Below, one piece after another: positions 36,708 to 45,641 of a DNA stretch of 64,000 bases; within the stretch, counting starts at the first letter, position 1, and every line of letters starts with the position of its first letter. This stretch comes from an uncultured Rhodocyclaceae bacterium (GTDB lineage: Bacteria > Pseudomonadota > Gammaproteobacteria > Burkholderiales > Rhodocyclaceae). The stretch covers positions 62,001 through 126,000 of the forward strand of contig OU015322.1 of NCBI GenBank assembly GCA_907163225.1, given 5' to 3'. Position numbers and translations under genes: made by a program. The notes below the pieces were generated by a model, which worked only from the letters and a program-made list of their open reading frames with translations, searched no databases and had not been told where the DNA came from.

Positions 36708-37655
36708 TCAGGGAATGGCGATGCTGCGGACCAAGGCGGCGATGTCCTCGGCCTGGGCGTAACCGCCGCCTTGCGCCGAGCGCAGTCGGTGGCGGGCGAC
36801 GGCTGGGAGAACCGCCTGCACGTCGTCTGGCAGCACCATGTCGCGCCCGGCCAGCCACGCCCACGCACGGGCGGCAGCGAGCAGGGCAAGGCCGGCGCGC
36901 GGCGACAGTCCGTGCTGGAAAGCCGGATTCTGGCGGGTCGCTTCGACCACCGCCTGCACGTAATCGATCAGCGGGTCAGCCGCATGCGTGGCCGCGGCTT
37001 CCTGCTGGAATGCCGGCAGGTCATTGGCGTTGAGCAGTGGCATCAGTTTGTCGGCCTGGGCGCGTTGACCGCCGGCAGCGAGCAGGGCGCGTTCGGCGGC
37101 GCGGTCCGGGTAGCCGAGTTCAAGGCGCATCAGGAAACGGTCGAGCTGCGACTCCGGCAGCGGAAAGGTGCCGATCTGGTGCGCCGGGTTTTGCGTGGCG
37201 ATGACGAAGAATGGCGTTGGCAACTGCCGCGTCTGGCCCTCGGCGGTGACCTGGCCTTCCTCCATCGCTTCGAGCAGGGCGCTCTGCGTTTTCGGTGTGG
37301 CCCGGTTGATCTCGTCGGCCAGCACCAGTTGGGCGAAGACCGGGCCGGGCAGGAAGCGGAATTCGCTCTTGTCGCGCTCGAAGATCGAGACGCCGGTGAT
37401 GTCGGCCGGCAGCAGATCGCTGGTGAACTGGATGCGTGAAAACTGCAAGCCGAGGAGGCGGGCCAGGGCGTGGGAAAGCGTGGTCTTGCCCATGCCCGGC
37501 AAATCTTCAATCAGCAAATGGCCGTTGGCCAGCAGGCAGGCAATGGCCAGACGGATTTCATGGTCCTTGCCGAGAATGATCCGGCCGGCCTGTTCGAGAA
37601 TGGCATCGAATGGTCGCGGCCTTCCGGCGAGGGCTGAAAGTGTGTGTTTGAGCAT
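36708..37655 (-). CDS. MoxR-family AAA+ ATPase
   Basis: The protein has 315 residues from the ATG at 37655, which has AAGGGA 8 bases upstream; a TTG at 37676 also exists. Walker A is DLPGMGKTT, Walker B LVLADEINRA, sensor 1 FFVIATQNP, with the AAA lid at the C-terminus. MoxR ATPases act as chaperones with VWA or DUF58 partners. It is first gene of the moxR-DUF58-tgpA-mltB operon. Confidence 0.92.
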   Translation of the reverse strand: MLKHTLSALAGRPRPFDAILEQAGRIILGKDHEIRLAIACLLANGHLLIEDLPGMGKTTLSHALARLLGLQFSRIQFTSDLLPADITGVSIFERDKSEFRFLPGPVFAQLVLADEINRATPKTQSALLEAMEEGQVTAEGQTRQLPTPFFVIATQNPAHQIGTFPLPESQLDRFLMRLELGYPDRAAERALLAAGGQRAQADKLMPLLNANDLPAFQQEAAATHAADPLIDYVQAVVEATRQNPAFQHGLSPRAGLALLAAARAWAWLAGRDMVLPDDVQAVLPAVARHRLRSAQGGGYAQAEDIAALVRSIAIP

Positions 37656-37775
37656 CAGGCGAGTCCCTTGTTTCAATTTGAACCGATTCTAATGCTTGAA
37701 GCCGCGTGCTGAATGGGACGATAATGACATTTCGACGTGCGCCGTTTTGTGCGCCGCTTCGCAGAGAGAGAACAA

Positions 37776-38702
37776 GTGACGACCACTGCCATCATCACCC
37801 ATCGTGACTGCCAGTTGCACGACATGGGTTCGCATCACCCGGAATGCCCGCAGCGTCTGACCGCTATCAACGATCACCTGATCGCGCAGGGGATTGACGC
37901 TTATTTCGTCTACTACGATGCGCCGCTCGCCACCTTCGAGCAGCTGATGCGTGTGCACCCGGCCTCGCATCTCGAACGCATCAAGCGCGCGTCGCCGGAG
38001 CATGGCATCGTGCACCTCGACCCGGATACCGCGATGAATCCCCACACCTGGAACGCCGCCCTGCGCGCCGCCGGTTCGGGTTGCCACGCGGTCGACCTGG
38101 TAATGAAGGGCGAAATCGAAAACGCTTTCTGCGCCGTACGCCCGCCCGGTCACCACTGCGAGAAGGCAAACCCGATGGGTTTCTGCTTCTTCAACAACGT
38201 CGGCGTCGCCGCCAAGCACGCACTCAAGGCTCATGGCCTGGAACGCGTCGCCATCATCGACTTCGACGTTCACCACGGCAACGGCACCGAAGACTGCTTT
38301 GCCGGCGACGAAGAAGTGCTGATGTGTTCGATCTTCCAGCACCCGTTCTATCCGTACAGCGGCACCGAAAAGCCGGCTGCCAACATGTGCAACGTGCCGC
38401 TGGCCTCGGGTTGCGGTGGCGAGGAATTCCGCGATGCCGTCACCCAGGTCTGGATGCCACGCCTGCGCGAATTCAAGCCGCAGATGATCCTGATCTCGGC
38501 CGGCTTTGACGCGCACTTCGAGGACGACATGGGCAACCTCAGGTTCCTCGAAAAGGACTACGCCTGGGTGACCGAGCAGTTGAAAGCCCTGGCCGCCGAA
38601 ATGTGCAACAAACGCATCGTTTCGATGCTCGAAGGCGGCTACGTGATGACGTCGCTGGCTCGCAGCGTCGGCGCCCATCTGCGTTCGCTGGCTGATCTGT
38701 AG
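37776..38702 (+). CDS. Histone-deacetylase-family amidohydrolase (acetylpolyamine/acetoin type)
   Basis: The 308-residue protein starts at GTG (37776), preceded by AGAGAGAG; a further GTG at 37737 would add 13 Arg-rich residues. The zinc site and catalytic motifs are RPPGHHCEKA, DFDVHHGNGTED and SAGFDAHFEDD. Bacterial members deacetylate polyamines or similar small amides, or act on proteins; the substrate is not readable here. A terminator follows at 38729. Confidence 0.9.
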   Translation: MTTTAIITHRDCQLHDMGSHHPECPQRLTAINDHLIAQGIDAYFVYYDAPLATFEQLMRVHPASHLERIKRASPEHGIVHLDPDTAMNPHTWNAALRAAGSGCHAVDLVMKGEIENAFCAVRPPGHHCEKANPMGFCFFNNVGVAAKHALKAHGLERVAIIDFDVHHGNGTEDCFAGDEEVLMCSIFQHPFYPYSGTEKPAANMCNVPLASGCGGEEFRDAVTQVWMPRLREFKPQMILISAGFDAHFEDDMGNLRFLEKDYAWVTEQLKALAAEMCNKRIVSMLEGGYVMTSLARSVGAHLRSLADL

Positions 38703-38728
38703 AATCTGTTTCCTTTCGGGAAAAGGGT

Positions 38729-38757
38729 AGGGTGGGTTAAAATCCCGCCCTCTTTTT
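38729..38757 (+). terminator. Rho-independent terminator
   Basis: AGGGTGGG pairs (with one G-U) to CCCGCCCT around TTAAAAT and is followed by CTTTTTC, 27 bp after the HDAC-like gene and 30 bp before lysC. Confidence 0.75.
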
Positions 38758-38787
38758 CATGTTTCCAACGTTTAACCGGACAAATCC

Positions 38788-40008
38788 ATGGCGTTGATTG
38801 TTCAAAAATACGGCGGTACGTCGGTCGCTAATCCCGACCGCATCAAGAATGTCGCCAAACGTGTAGCCAAGTTCCAGGCACAGGGCCATCAAGTGGTTGT
38901 CGTCGTTTCAGCAATGAGCGGCGAAACCAACAAGCTGATCGCGCTGGCCAAGGAAGTTCAGGCCACGCCCGATCCGCGCGAGCTGGATGCCATCATGTCC
39001 ACCGGCGAACAGGTCACCAGCGGCCTGCTCTCCCTGGCGCTGATGGACATCGGCTGCAAGGCCAAGAGCTACACCGGCGGCCAGGTCAAGGTGCTGACTG
39101 ACAGCACGCACACCAAGGCGCGCATCCTGTCGATCGAAGAAGCCAACATGCGGCGCGATCTCGATGCTGGCCATGTGGTCGTCGTCGCCGGCTTTCAGGG
39201 CGTGGACGAATTCGGCAACATCACCACCCTCGGTCGTGGCGGTTCCGACACCTCCGGCGTTGCCCTTGCGGCTGCGCTGAAGGCCGACGAGTGCCAGATC
39301 TACACCGACGTCGATGGCGTCTATACCACCGACCCGCGTGTCGTGCCCGAAGCCAAAAAGCTCGATACCATTACCTTCGAAGAAATGCTGGAAATGGCCA
39401 GCCTCGGCTCCAAGGTGCTGCAGATCCGCTCGGTCGAATTCGCCGGCAAGTACAAGGTCAAACTGCGCGTTCTTTCCAGCTTCCAGGACGAAGGGGAAGG
39501 CACGCTGATCACTGTTGAGGAAGACAAGAACATGGAACAACCGATCATCTCCGGTATCGCTTTCAACCGCGACGAAGCCAAGCTGACCATGCTCGGCGTT
39601 CCCGATACCCCGGGCATCGCCTATCAAATTCTCGGTGCCATCGCCGACGCCAACATCGACGTCGACATGATCATCCAGAACGTCGGCCACGATGGCACCA
39701 CCGATTTCTCCTTCACCGTAAACCGGGGTGATTTCGCCAAGGCCCAGGGCATCCTGGAAGGCGTCAAGGCCAAGCTCGGCGCCCGCGAAATCACCGGCGA
39801 CAACAAGATCTGCAAGGTCTCCGCCGTCGGCGTCGGCATGCGCTCCCACCCGGGCGTTGCCTCCAAGATGTTCAAGGCGCTGGCCGACGAAGGCATCAAC
39901 ATCCAGATGATTTCGACTTCAGAGATCAAGATTTCCGTCGTTCTCGACGAAAAGTATCTGGAGTTGGCTGTCCGCGTGCTGCACCGCACTTTCGGTCTCG
40001 ATCAGTAA
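38788..40008 (+). CDS. lysC: Aspartate kinase
   Basis: The 406-residue protein has the kinase domain with KYGGTSVANPDRI (7-19), TLGRGGSDTSGVALAAAL and YTDVDGVYTTDPR, followed by two ACT domains (MLGVPDTPGIAYQILGAI; VGMRSHPGVASKMFKALA). It makes 4-phospho-L-aspartate, the entry to lysine, threonine and methionine synthesis, with feedback control by the ACT domains. It is monofunctional, with no dehydrogenase fusion. Confidence 0.96.
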   Translation: MALIVQKYGGTSVANPDRIKNVAKRVAKFQAQGHQVVVVVSAMSGETNKLIALAKEVQATPDPRELDAIMSTGEQVTSGLLSLALMDIGCKAKSYTGGQVKVLTDSTHTKARILSIEEANMRRDLDAGHVVVVAGFQGVDEFGNITTLGRGGSDTSGVALAAALKADECQIYTDVDGVYTTDPRVVPEAKKLDTITFEEMLEMASLGSKVLQIRSVEFAGKYKVKLRVLSSFQDEGEGTLITVEEDKNMEQPIISGIAFNRDEAKLTMLGVPDTPGIAYQILGAIADANIDVDMIIQNVGHDGTTDFSFTVNRGDFAKAQGILEGVKAKLGAREITGDNKICKVSAVGVGMRSHPGVASKMFKALADEGINIQMISTSEIKISVVLDEKYLELAVRVLHRTFGLDQ

Positions 40009-40062
40009 GTTTGACCAAAAGGCGCGGAGGCTATATCATCCGCGCCTCGTTGTAGCAGGCTT

Positions 40063-40155
40063 GGACACGTGGCCGAGTGGTCGAAGGCACACCCCTGCTA
40101 AGGGTGCATCCGGGCAAAACCTGGATCCAGGGTTCGAATCCCTGCGTGTCCGCCA
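40063..40155 (+). tRNA. tRNA-Ser (anticodon GCT)
   Basis: Acceptor stem GGACACG/CGTGTCC, discriminator G and an encoded CCA (40153-40155). The anticodon arm CACCC-CTGCTAA-GGGTG places GCT at 40097-40099, reading AGC/AGU. The long variable arm (CATCCGGGCAAAACCTGGATC) is the class II feature of serine tRNAs. TTCGAAT T-loop is present. Confidence 0.97.
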
Positions 40156-40173
40156 AGCCTACATAGAGCAAAC

Positions 40174-40198
40174 AAGCGCCTTTCTGGGCGCTTTTTTG
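40174..40198 (+). terminator. Terminator of the tRNA gene
   Basis: AAGCGCC pairs with GGCGCTT across a short loop and is followed by a T run, 18 bp after the tRNA. Confidence 0.9.
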
Positions 40199-40258
40199 TT
40201 GTACGCAATCTGCGCATCGCAAAATTTTCGATGCCAATGCCTGATGTTTCGTTCTCGA

Positions 40259-40534
40259 TCAATCCTGATTTTTTTGGTTGTTCGCGAGCGCATTCGCATA
40301 GCTGCGCTTTTCGCTGGCCGTCAGTTGCTTGATACGGTATTCAGCCTTGGCGGCCGACGAACGGTCAGGGTGGCTTTCATGGCCCAGTAATCTGAACGGG
40401 GTGTGCGATCGGGTGTAGCGGGCGCCTGTTCCCTGGCAATGGGCTTTGTAGCGGGCTTCGACATCGACCGTGATGCCGGTGTAGATGCTTCCGTCGGCAC
40501 ATTCGATCATGTACAAAAACCAGGGTTTATTCAT
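40259..40534 (-). CDS. GIY-YIG nuclease family protein
   Basis: The 91-residue single-domain protein has WFLYMIECADGSIYTGIT (GIY-YIG equivalents YMI and YTG), the conserved Arg in EARYKAH, and a late AEYRIKQL with the metal-binding Glu. It resembles the YhbQ/UPF0213 group, whose role in DNA metabolism is poorly defined. Its start overlaps the end of the upstream small gene by 8 bp. Confidence 0.9.
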   Translation of the reverse strand: MNKPWFLYMIECADGSIYTGITVDVEARYKAHCQGTGARYTRSHTPFRLLGHESHPDRSSAAKAEYRIKQLTASEKRSYANALANNQKNQD

Positions 40535-40781
40535 GGCTGGCGGCTCGATCCAGTGCCTGACGGATACGCTGGAGGGTGGCTTCGACGTGGGCGTGGCGCT
40601 TTACGTCGAGACCAAGGCTGCGTGCGATGTCGTTGACCTTGGCAGGATTGAGCGGGATACCGCCCCGGTCGACCGCAGCGATGAGCTGTCGAGCGCGGGC
40701 GTAGTCGGACAACGGCGCTGCCTGAGGGAAAATCAAGGACTTGAGCCAGGAGAAAAGGCCCGCAGGCCGACGTGATCCCAT
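40527..40781 (-). CDS. Small hypothetical protein
   Basis: The protein has 84 residues from the ATG at 40781; the frame is open to 40844 but would then run into the divergent gene. A helical region (KVNDIARSLGLDVKRHAHVEATLQRIRQAL) resembles a small DNA- or protein-binding helix bundle. It is coupled to the GIY-YIG gene by overlap. No family is recognised. Confidence 0.6.
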   Translation of the reverse strand: MGSRRPAGLFSWLKSLIFPQAAPLSDYARARQLIAAVDRGGIPLNPAKVNDIARSLGLDVKRHAHVEATLQRIRQALDRAASHE

Positions 40782-40813
40782 ACACTTGCTTCTGGTTAAA
40801 ACGACAAGGATAC

Positions 40814-41494
40814 ATGGATGCGGCCGACAACGATGATGACTCACGTCTGGAGCGCGGCATCGTGAGCGAGGTGACGATCAGCCGGCGCTCGCTGGCGGCG
40901 AGCGAGCTGCCAATTTACCCTGGGGTTTCGATGGCTGGCATCACACTGGTTGGCGACGCTGGCCAGGCAGAGCGGGCTATGGCTGCATTGCTGGCGGCGT
41001 CAACCATCGGTTTCGATACGGAATCGAAACCCACGTTCCTGAAGGGTGAGGTGTCTACCGGGCCGCATTTGGTGCAGTTGGCGACGGATGAACATGTCTT
41101 TCTGTTTCCGGTTTTGTGTGCGGTGAATCATGAGGTGCTGAGGCGGATTTTGGCTGCGCCAGATCTGCTCAAGGTTGGCTTCGGCCTGGGGAATGATCGC
41201 GCGGCTTTGCGCTCGCGTCTGGGCATCGAGTTGAACAACGTGCTCGATCTGGGTGAGGTACTGCGTGGGCCAGGGCATCGCGGTACGGTGGGGGCGAAAG
41301 TGGCGGTTGCCCATTATTTCGGCCAGAAACTACAGAAGTCGAAAAAGCTTGGAACCAGCAACTGGGCGAGCCCCCGACTGAACGAGCGGCAGTTGTTGTA
41401 CGCGGCCAACGATGCCCATGTCGCCCTGCAAATTTATCGGGCCTGGCTGCGCGATCCGGAGCGCCTGGATCCGGCCCGAATGGCGTCGGTCTAG
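40814..41494 (+). CDS. RNase D-like 3'-5' exonuclease domain protein
   Basis: The protein has 226 residues from the ATG at 40814 (AAGGA a few bases upstream). The DEDDy exonuclease motifs are GFDTESKPTF (DxE), VGFGLGNDRAALRSRLG, VLDLGE, and YAANDAHVALQIY (Y-x3-D). The HRDC domains of RNase D are missing, so this is the short single-domain type. RNA or DNA trimming is inferred from the fold. Confidence 0.88.
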   Translation: MDAADNDDDSRLERGIVSEVTISRRSLAASELPIYPGVSMAGITLVGDAGQAERAMAALLAASTIGFDTESKPTFLKGEVSTGPHLVQLATDEHVFLFPVLCAVNHEVLRRILAAPDLLKVGFGLGNDRAALRSRLGIELNNVLDLGEVLRGPGHRGTVGAKVAVAHYFGQKLQKSKKLGTSNWASPRLNERQLLYAANDAHVALQIYRAWLRDPERLDPARMASV

Positions 41495-41530
41495 GCCATC
41501 AAATCAACAATATTTTCAGGAGGATTCGTC

Positions 41531-42172
41531 ATGGCTGATTCAGTGCTCTCCTTGTCGTTGCTCGAAGCCCGTGTGCTGGGCACCCTGGTGGAAAAGCAAC
41601 GAACGGTTCCGGATACCTATCCGCTCTCGGTCAATGCCTTGCTGGCTGGCTGCAACCAGAAGACGAGCCGAAACCCGGTGATCGAAACCAGCGAAGGCGA
41701 GATTTTGCAGGCGATTGATCGCTTGAAGGATCTGGCGCTGGTGCGCGAAGTCTCGGGTAGTCGGGTCAGCCGCTTCGAACATTGCCTGGAAAGAGGGCTG
41801 GGCGTGCCGACGCAGGCTGCGGCCTTGCTGACGGTGCTGATGTTGCGCGGCGCGCAGACGGCGGGGGAGTTGCGACTGAATTGCGATCGCCTGCATGGCT
41901 TTGCTGATATTTCGTCGGTTGAGGCTTTTCTGGAAGAGCTGGCCGGGCGTCCGGCTGGCGCCTTGGTGATTGAGTTGCCGCGCCAGCCTAGTTCGCGAGA
42001 GAACCGCTGGATGCATTTGTTGAGTGGGCAGCCGGAAATCGAAGCGGCTTTGCCGGGGAAATTGCCGGGTGCGGTGGCTTCGGAATTTGAGGAATTGCGT
42101 AGCCGAGTGACGGCGCTGGAGGCTGAAATGGCCGAACTGCGCGGCTTGCTGCTGGGCAGAACTGGCGACTAG
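41531..42172 (+). CDS. yceH: YceH family protein (DUF480)
   Basis: The 213-residue protein has the DUF480 signature ARVLGTLVEKQRTVPDTYPLSVNALL split by the conserved GCNQKTSRNPV, tandem winged-helix folds, and a C-terminal coiled coil (ELRSRVTALEAEMAELRGLLL). The ribosome binding site AGGAGG is near perfect. The family's cellular role is unknown. Confidence 0.92.
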   Translation: MADSVLSLSLLEARVLGTLVEKQRTVPDTYPLSVNALLAGCNQKTSRNPVIETSEGEILQAIDRLKDLALVREVSGSRVSRFEHCLERGLGVPTQAAALLTVLMLRGAQTAGELRLNCDRLHGFADISSVEAFLEELAGRPAGALVIELPRQPSSRENRWMHLLSGQPEIEAALPGKLPGAVASEFEELRSRVTALEAEMAELRGLLLGRTGD

Positions 42173-42294
42173 GCGAAGGAGGCAGGTGGCGGTCGTGGGC
42201 ATGACCTATAATTCGCGGCTCTCCCGCGTGGCGGTACCGCTTGGGCTGATCCTCGCGCCCAGCTTTGCATTGCCAGCAGCTTGTTTTTGACGTC

Positions 42295-43215
42295 ATGTCC
42301 GCCATGAAACCCATTCACCCGAAAAAATACACCCGACTCCGCATCATTGGCGCTGCCAGCGGCATCGGTGCGCAGGATCAGGCGTGCGAGGATGGGCCGG
42401 TGGCCTTTCATCACTCGCAGGCCTGGCATGAGTTGGAACATCATCCGCTTGTGGACTGGGGAAAAACCTTGTTTGCACCGGATGGTGACGGCACCTCAAC
42501 GGCCGGGCGAATTGCTGAACTGTGCCGGGATCTGGCGAATGAAGTCGCGCTGACACTGCGGGCTGATGCATTTCCGGTAGTGATCGGTGGCGATCATTCC
42601 GTGGCCATCGGCACCTGGAGCGGCGTGGCGCGCGTGCTCGGTGAACCCTTCGGTCTACTGTGGATCGACGCCCATCTCGACAGCCATACGCCGGAGACGA
42701 GCTATTCCGGGGCGATTCACGGCATGCCGCTGGCCTGCCTGCTCGGGCGTGGTGACAAGCGGTTGCTCAACATCGGGCTGAACGGCACGCAGCTCAGCGC
42801 GGCGCATACGGTGGTGCTCGGGCCGCGCAGTTACGAACCGGAGGAAATCGAGTTCCTGCAGCGCATGGGTGTGCGCATTATCGATAGCGAGGAAGTGCTG
42901 CGGCGCGGCTTTGCGCCCTGTCTGGAAGAGGCGATTGCGATCGTTTCGAGCGCGCCGGCCGGCTTCGGTGTAACGCTGGATCTGGATGCCATCGACCCGC
43001 AACTGGCGCCGGGGGTTGGCAGCCCTGAGCCGGATGGTCTCGTTGCTCGCGACGTGCTGGCTGCCGTGCGGCTGATATCGAGCTTGACGGGGCTGAAGGC
43101 CCTGGAAATTGTCGAATACAACCCGGATCGCGACCGCCACGGTACGACAGCCGGGTTGATTTCCGATCTGATTGGCCAAATTCTGCCGCGCGCTGCTGGC
43201 CATGGTGACAAATAG
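42295..43215 (+). CDS. Arginase / ureohydrolase family protein
   Basis: The protein has 306 residues from the ATG at 42295 (an upstream TTG and a later ATG at 42304 are alternatives). The Mn-binding motifs are all present: GGDHS, DAHLDSH and DLDAIDP. Spacing fits arginase better than agmatinase, hydrolysing L-arginine to ornithine and urea. No ornithine or urea genes are adjacent. The next gene starts 3 bp after its stop. Confidence 0.85.
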   Translation: MSAMKPIHPKKYTRLRIIGAASGIGAQDQACEDGPVAFHHSQAWHELEHHPLVDWGKTLFAPDGDGTSTAGRIAELCRDLANEVALTLRADAFPVVIGGDHSVAIGTWSGVARVLGEPFGLLWIDAHLDSHTPETSYSGAIHGMPLACLLGRGDKRLLNIGLNGTQLSAAHTVVLGPRSYEPEEIEFLQRMGVRIIDSEEVLRRGFAPCLEEAIAIVSSAPAGFGVTLDLDAIDPQLAPGVGSPEPDGLVARDVLAAVRLISSLTGLKALEIVEYNPDRDRHGTTAGLISDLIGQILPRAAGHGDK

Positions 43216-43218
43216 ACG

Positions 43219-44232
43219 ATGAGAGCGGACCCCTACACCATCCTCGGTGTTGCCACCGATTCCGGCCCGGCCGAGTGGAAACGCGCCTACCGTCGCCTCG
43301 CCATGCGCTGGCACCCCGACCGTAGCGACGATCCCGAGGCTACGGAGCGCTTCAAGGAGATCAATTCGGCCTACGAGCAGCTACTTGCGGTCAACCCGGA
43401 AAATGAGCCAAAAACGGATTCGTCGGAGACCGAGGAGTCCGTAGCCGAGCCTGAAGAGACCATCGCCAAGGCGGCCGATATTCGGCTGAATCTCGAGGTG
43501 AGCCTGGAAGACGCGGCGACCGGCTGCCACAAAACCATTCACTACACCCGCGGCAACGAATGCCCAACCTGTGCCGGCAGCGGCGAGCACGGCATGGCCA
43601 AGACGCGTTTTTGTGGCATTTGTCATGGCAGCGGCCGGGTGCACGATGCCAAGCGTAACCTGGTGCGTTGCACCGACTGCGGCGGGCGTGGATTGTTCAC
43701 AGAGCGAATTTGCGCCGACTGTGGCGGAAGCGGTCGCGAGATGGCGGACGTCAGCCTCCAAATCCGCGTGCCGGCCGGCATGCTGCCCGGCGACGAATTG
43801 CGCCTGATCGGCCAGGGTGAGCCGGGTGACGAGGCGCTTCAGGCTGGCGATCTGTACCTGACGCTGATAATTCATTCACATTCGTTGTATGAACTGCGTG
43901 GCCGCGACCTGCATTTCAGGATGCCGGTCAGCGCGCTGGCCATGATGGCCGGTGGCGAGATCGATGTGCCCTCACTGCCTGGCGTCCTCTGTCACACGCT
44001 GGAAGCAGGGGCAGCGGAAAGGCGGACGCTACGCCTGCCCGGCAAGGGGTATCCGGGACGCGGTAAAAATCGGGCGGGTGATCTGGTGGTCGAGTTGGAA
44101 CCAATTTTCCCGCGCAAACTCAACGCCCGTCAGCGCAAGCTGTTGTTGCAGGCCAATGCGGCGTTACTGGACGATGTTACAGAGGCGTTGCCGCAGATTG
44201 CTGACTGGCGGGCTTCCTACGGCGTGCAGTGA
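43219..44232 (+). CDS. DnaJ-like co-chaperone (J domain plus zinc finger)
   Basis: The 337-residue protein has an N-terminal J domain with the HPD motif (WHPDRSDD, 32-39). There is no Gly/Phe linker but an acidic spacer. Four CxxCxGxG-type zinc repeats follow (CPTCAGSG, CGICHGSG, CTDCGGRG, CADCGGSG), then a DnaJ C-terminal domain. It is not the housekeeping DnaJ, which has a G/F region. The dispersed motif overlaps residues about 57-66 (LAVNPENEPKT). Directly follows the arginase gene. Confidence 0.88.
   Translation: MRADPYTILGVATDSGPAEWKRAYRRLAMRWHPDRSDDPEATERFKEINSAYEQLLAVNPENEPKTDSSETEESVAEPEETIAKAADIRLNLEVSLEDAATGCHKTIHYTRGNECPTCAGSGEHGMAKTRFCGICHGSGRVHDAKRNLVRCTDCGGRGLFTERICADCGGSGREMADVSLQIRVPAGMLPGDELRLIGQGEPGDEALQAGDLYLTLIIHSHSLYELRGRDLHFRMPVSALAMMAGGEIDVPSLPGVLCHTLEAGAAERRTLRLPGKGYPGRGKNRAGDLVVELEPIFPRKLNARQRKLLLQANAALLDDVTEALPQIADWRASYGVQ
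43386..43418 (+). repeat. Dispersed motif, copy 11 (in dnaJ-like gene)
   Basis: TGCGGTCAACCCGGAAAATG then GCCAAAAACGG; one extra C in the core. Confidence 0.65.
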
Positions 44233-44281
44233 TCGTCAAGCTTGTTGCGCGGGGATAGTAGTCAAATCCGTTGATGATCGA

Positions 44282-45628
44282 CTACGCGAGCAACGAGTCT
44301 GCCAAAGCGTCTTTGATCGCTGCGCCAAGATGCTCGATTTCCTCGTCGCTGATGATGTACGGCGGCATCAGGTAAACCGTGTTGCCGATCGGGCGGATCA
44401 GCGCCTCACGTTCCAGTGCGGCGCGGTAGAACTTGCGCGAGAAGTGGGGGTCGGCGGTTTCGACGTCGAAGGCGGCGATCATGCCGCGTTGGCGCAGGTG
44501 TTTGACTTGCGGATGGTCGGCCAGCGGTGCCAAAGCGGATTCGATTTTTTGCGCTTTTTTCCGGTTGACCGCGAGAACGTCGTCGGACTGGAAAATATCG
44601 AGCGTGGCGAGCGCGGCGCGGCAGGCGAGCGGGTTGCCGGTGTAGCTGTGCGAGTGCAGGAAGGCGCGGCTGACTGAGTCGTCGAGGAAGGCGTTGTAGA
44701 TGGTGTCGCTGCTCAGCACGATGGAGAGCGGCAGGTAGCCGCCGGAGATGCCTTTCGACAGGCACATGAGGTCGGGGCGGATTTCAGACTGTTCGTGGGC
44801 GAAGAAGGTGCCGGTGCGGCCGCAGCCGACGGCGATTTCGTCGCAGATCAGGTGGACTTCGTAGCGGTCGCAGAGCTGGCGGGCGAGGCGCAGGTATTCC
44901 GGGTCGTACATCGCCATGCCGGCGGCGCCCTGGACGAGTGGCTCGACGATGAGGGCGGCGATTTGGTCGCCATGCTTTTCGAGGTGGCGTTCCAGTGCGT
45001 CGGCGGCGCGACGTCCTACATCAGCCGGGCTTTCACCGGCTTCGCCTAGCCGAAAATCCGGCGACGGAATAACCGTCGCGGCGCGAACCAGCGGCGCGTA
45101 GGCGTCCTTGAAGATGGCGACGTCGGTAACAGCCAGCGCGCCGACCGTTTCGCCGTGATAGCTGCCTTGCAGGCAGAGAAATTCTGCCTTCTCCGGGCGG
45201 CCGACATTGCGCCAGTAGTGAAAGCTCATTTTCAGCGCGATCTCGGTGGCCGAGGCGCCGTCGGAGGCGTAGAAGGCGTGGCCGAGGGCGCCACCGGTCA
45301 GGGCGGACAGGCGCTCGGAAAGCTCGACCACCGGCTGGTGGGTGAAGCCGGCCAGCATGACGTGTTCCAGTGTTTCGAGCTGCTCGCGCAAAGCCGCGTT
45401 GATGCGCGGGTTGGCGTGGCCGAACAGGTTGGTCCACCACGAGCTGATGCCGTCGAGGTAGCGCTTGCCGTCGAAGTCGTAGAGCCAGGCACCACTGCCG
45501 CGGGCGATGGGGACCAGCGGCAGATGGCCGGGGGAGGCCGTCTGCGCGTGGTGCTGCATCTGTGTGCAGGGGTGCCAGACGGCGGCCTGGCTGCGGGCGA
45601 GCCAGTCGGCGTTGGATCGGGATGTCAT
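44282..45628 (-). CDS. bioA: Adenosylmethionine-8-amino-7-oxononanoate aminotransferase
   Basis: The 448-residue class III aminotransferase has the opening WHPCTQMQ, SDGASATEIALKM, the PLP lysine in CLSKGISGGYLPLS, and HSHSYTGNPLACRAAL. It converts KAPA to DAPA in biotin synthesis, using SAM as amino donor. No other bio genes are nearby. The dispersed motif is coding sequence here (LAVNRKKAQKIES, plus positions 44543-44583). Confidence 0.95.
   Translation of the reverse strand: MTSRSNADWLARSQAAVWHPCTQMQHHAQTASPGHLPLVPIARGSGAWLYDFDGKRYLDGISSWWTNLFGHANPRINAALREQLETLEHVMLAGFTHQPVVELSERLSALTGGALGHAFYASDGASATEIALKMSFHYWRNVGRPEKAEFLCLQGSYHGETVGALAVTDVAIFKDAYAPLVRAATVIPSPDFRLGEAGESPADVGRRAADALERHLEKHGDQIAALIVEPLVQGAAGMAMYDPEYLRLARQLCDRYEVHLICDEIAVGCGRTGTFFAHEQSEIRPDLMCLSKGISGGYLPLSIVLSSDTIYNAFLDDSVSRAFLHSHSYTGNPLACRAALATLDIFQSDDVLAVNRKKAQKIESALAPLADHPQVKHLRQRGMIAAFDVETADPHFSRKFYRAALEREALIRPIGNTVYLMPPYIISDEEIEHLGAAIKDALADSLLA
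44543..44583 (-). repeat. Dispersed motif, copy 12 (in bioA)
   Basis: CGCGGTCAACCGGAAAAAAG then CGCAAAAAATCG; encodes AVNRKKAQKI. Confidence 0.88.
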
Positions 45629-45641
45629 CGATGGAATCTCG

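Noticed and set aside
40666-40675. CGGTCGACCG palindrome in the small gene at 40.5 kb
   Set aside because: No T-run or second block next to it; a common GC-rich palindrome.
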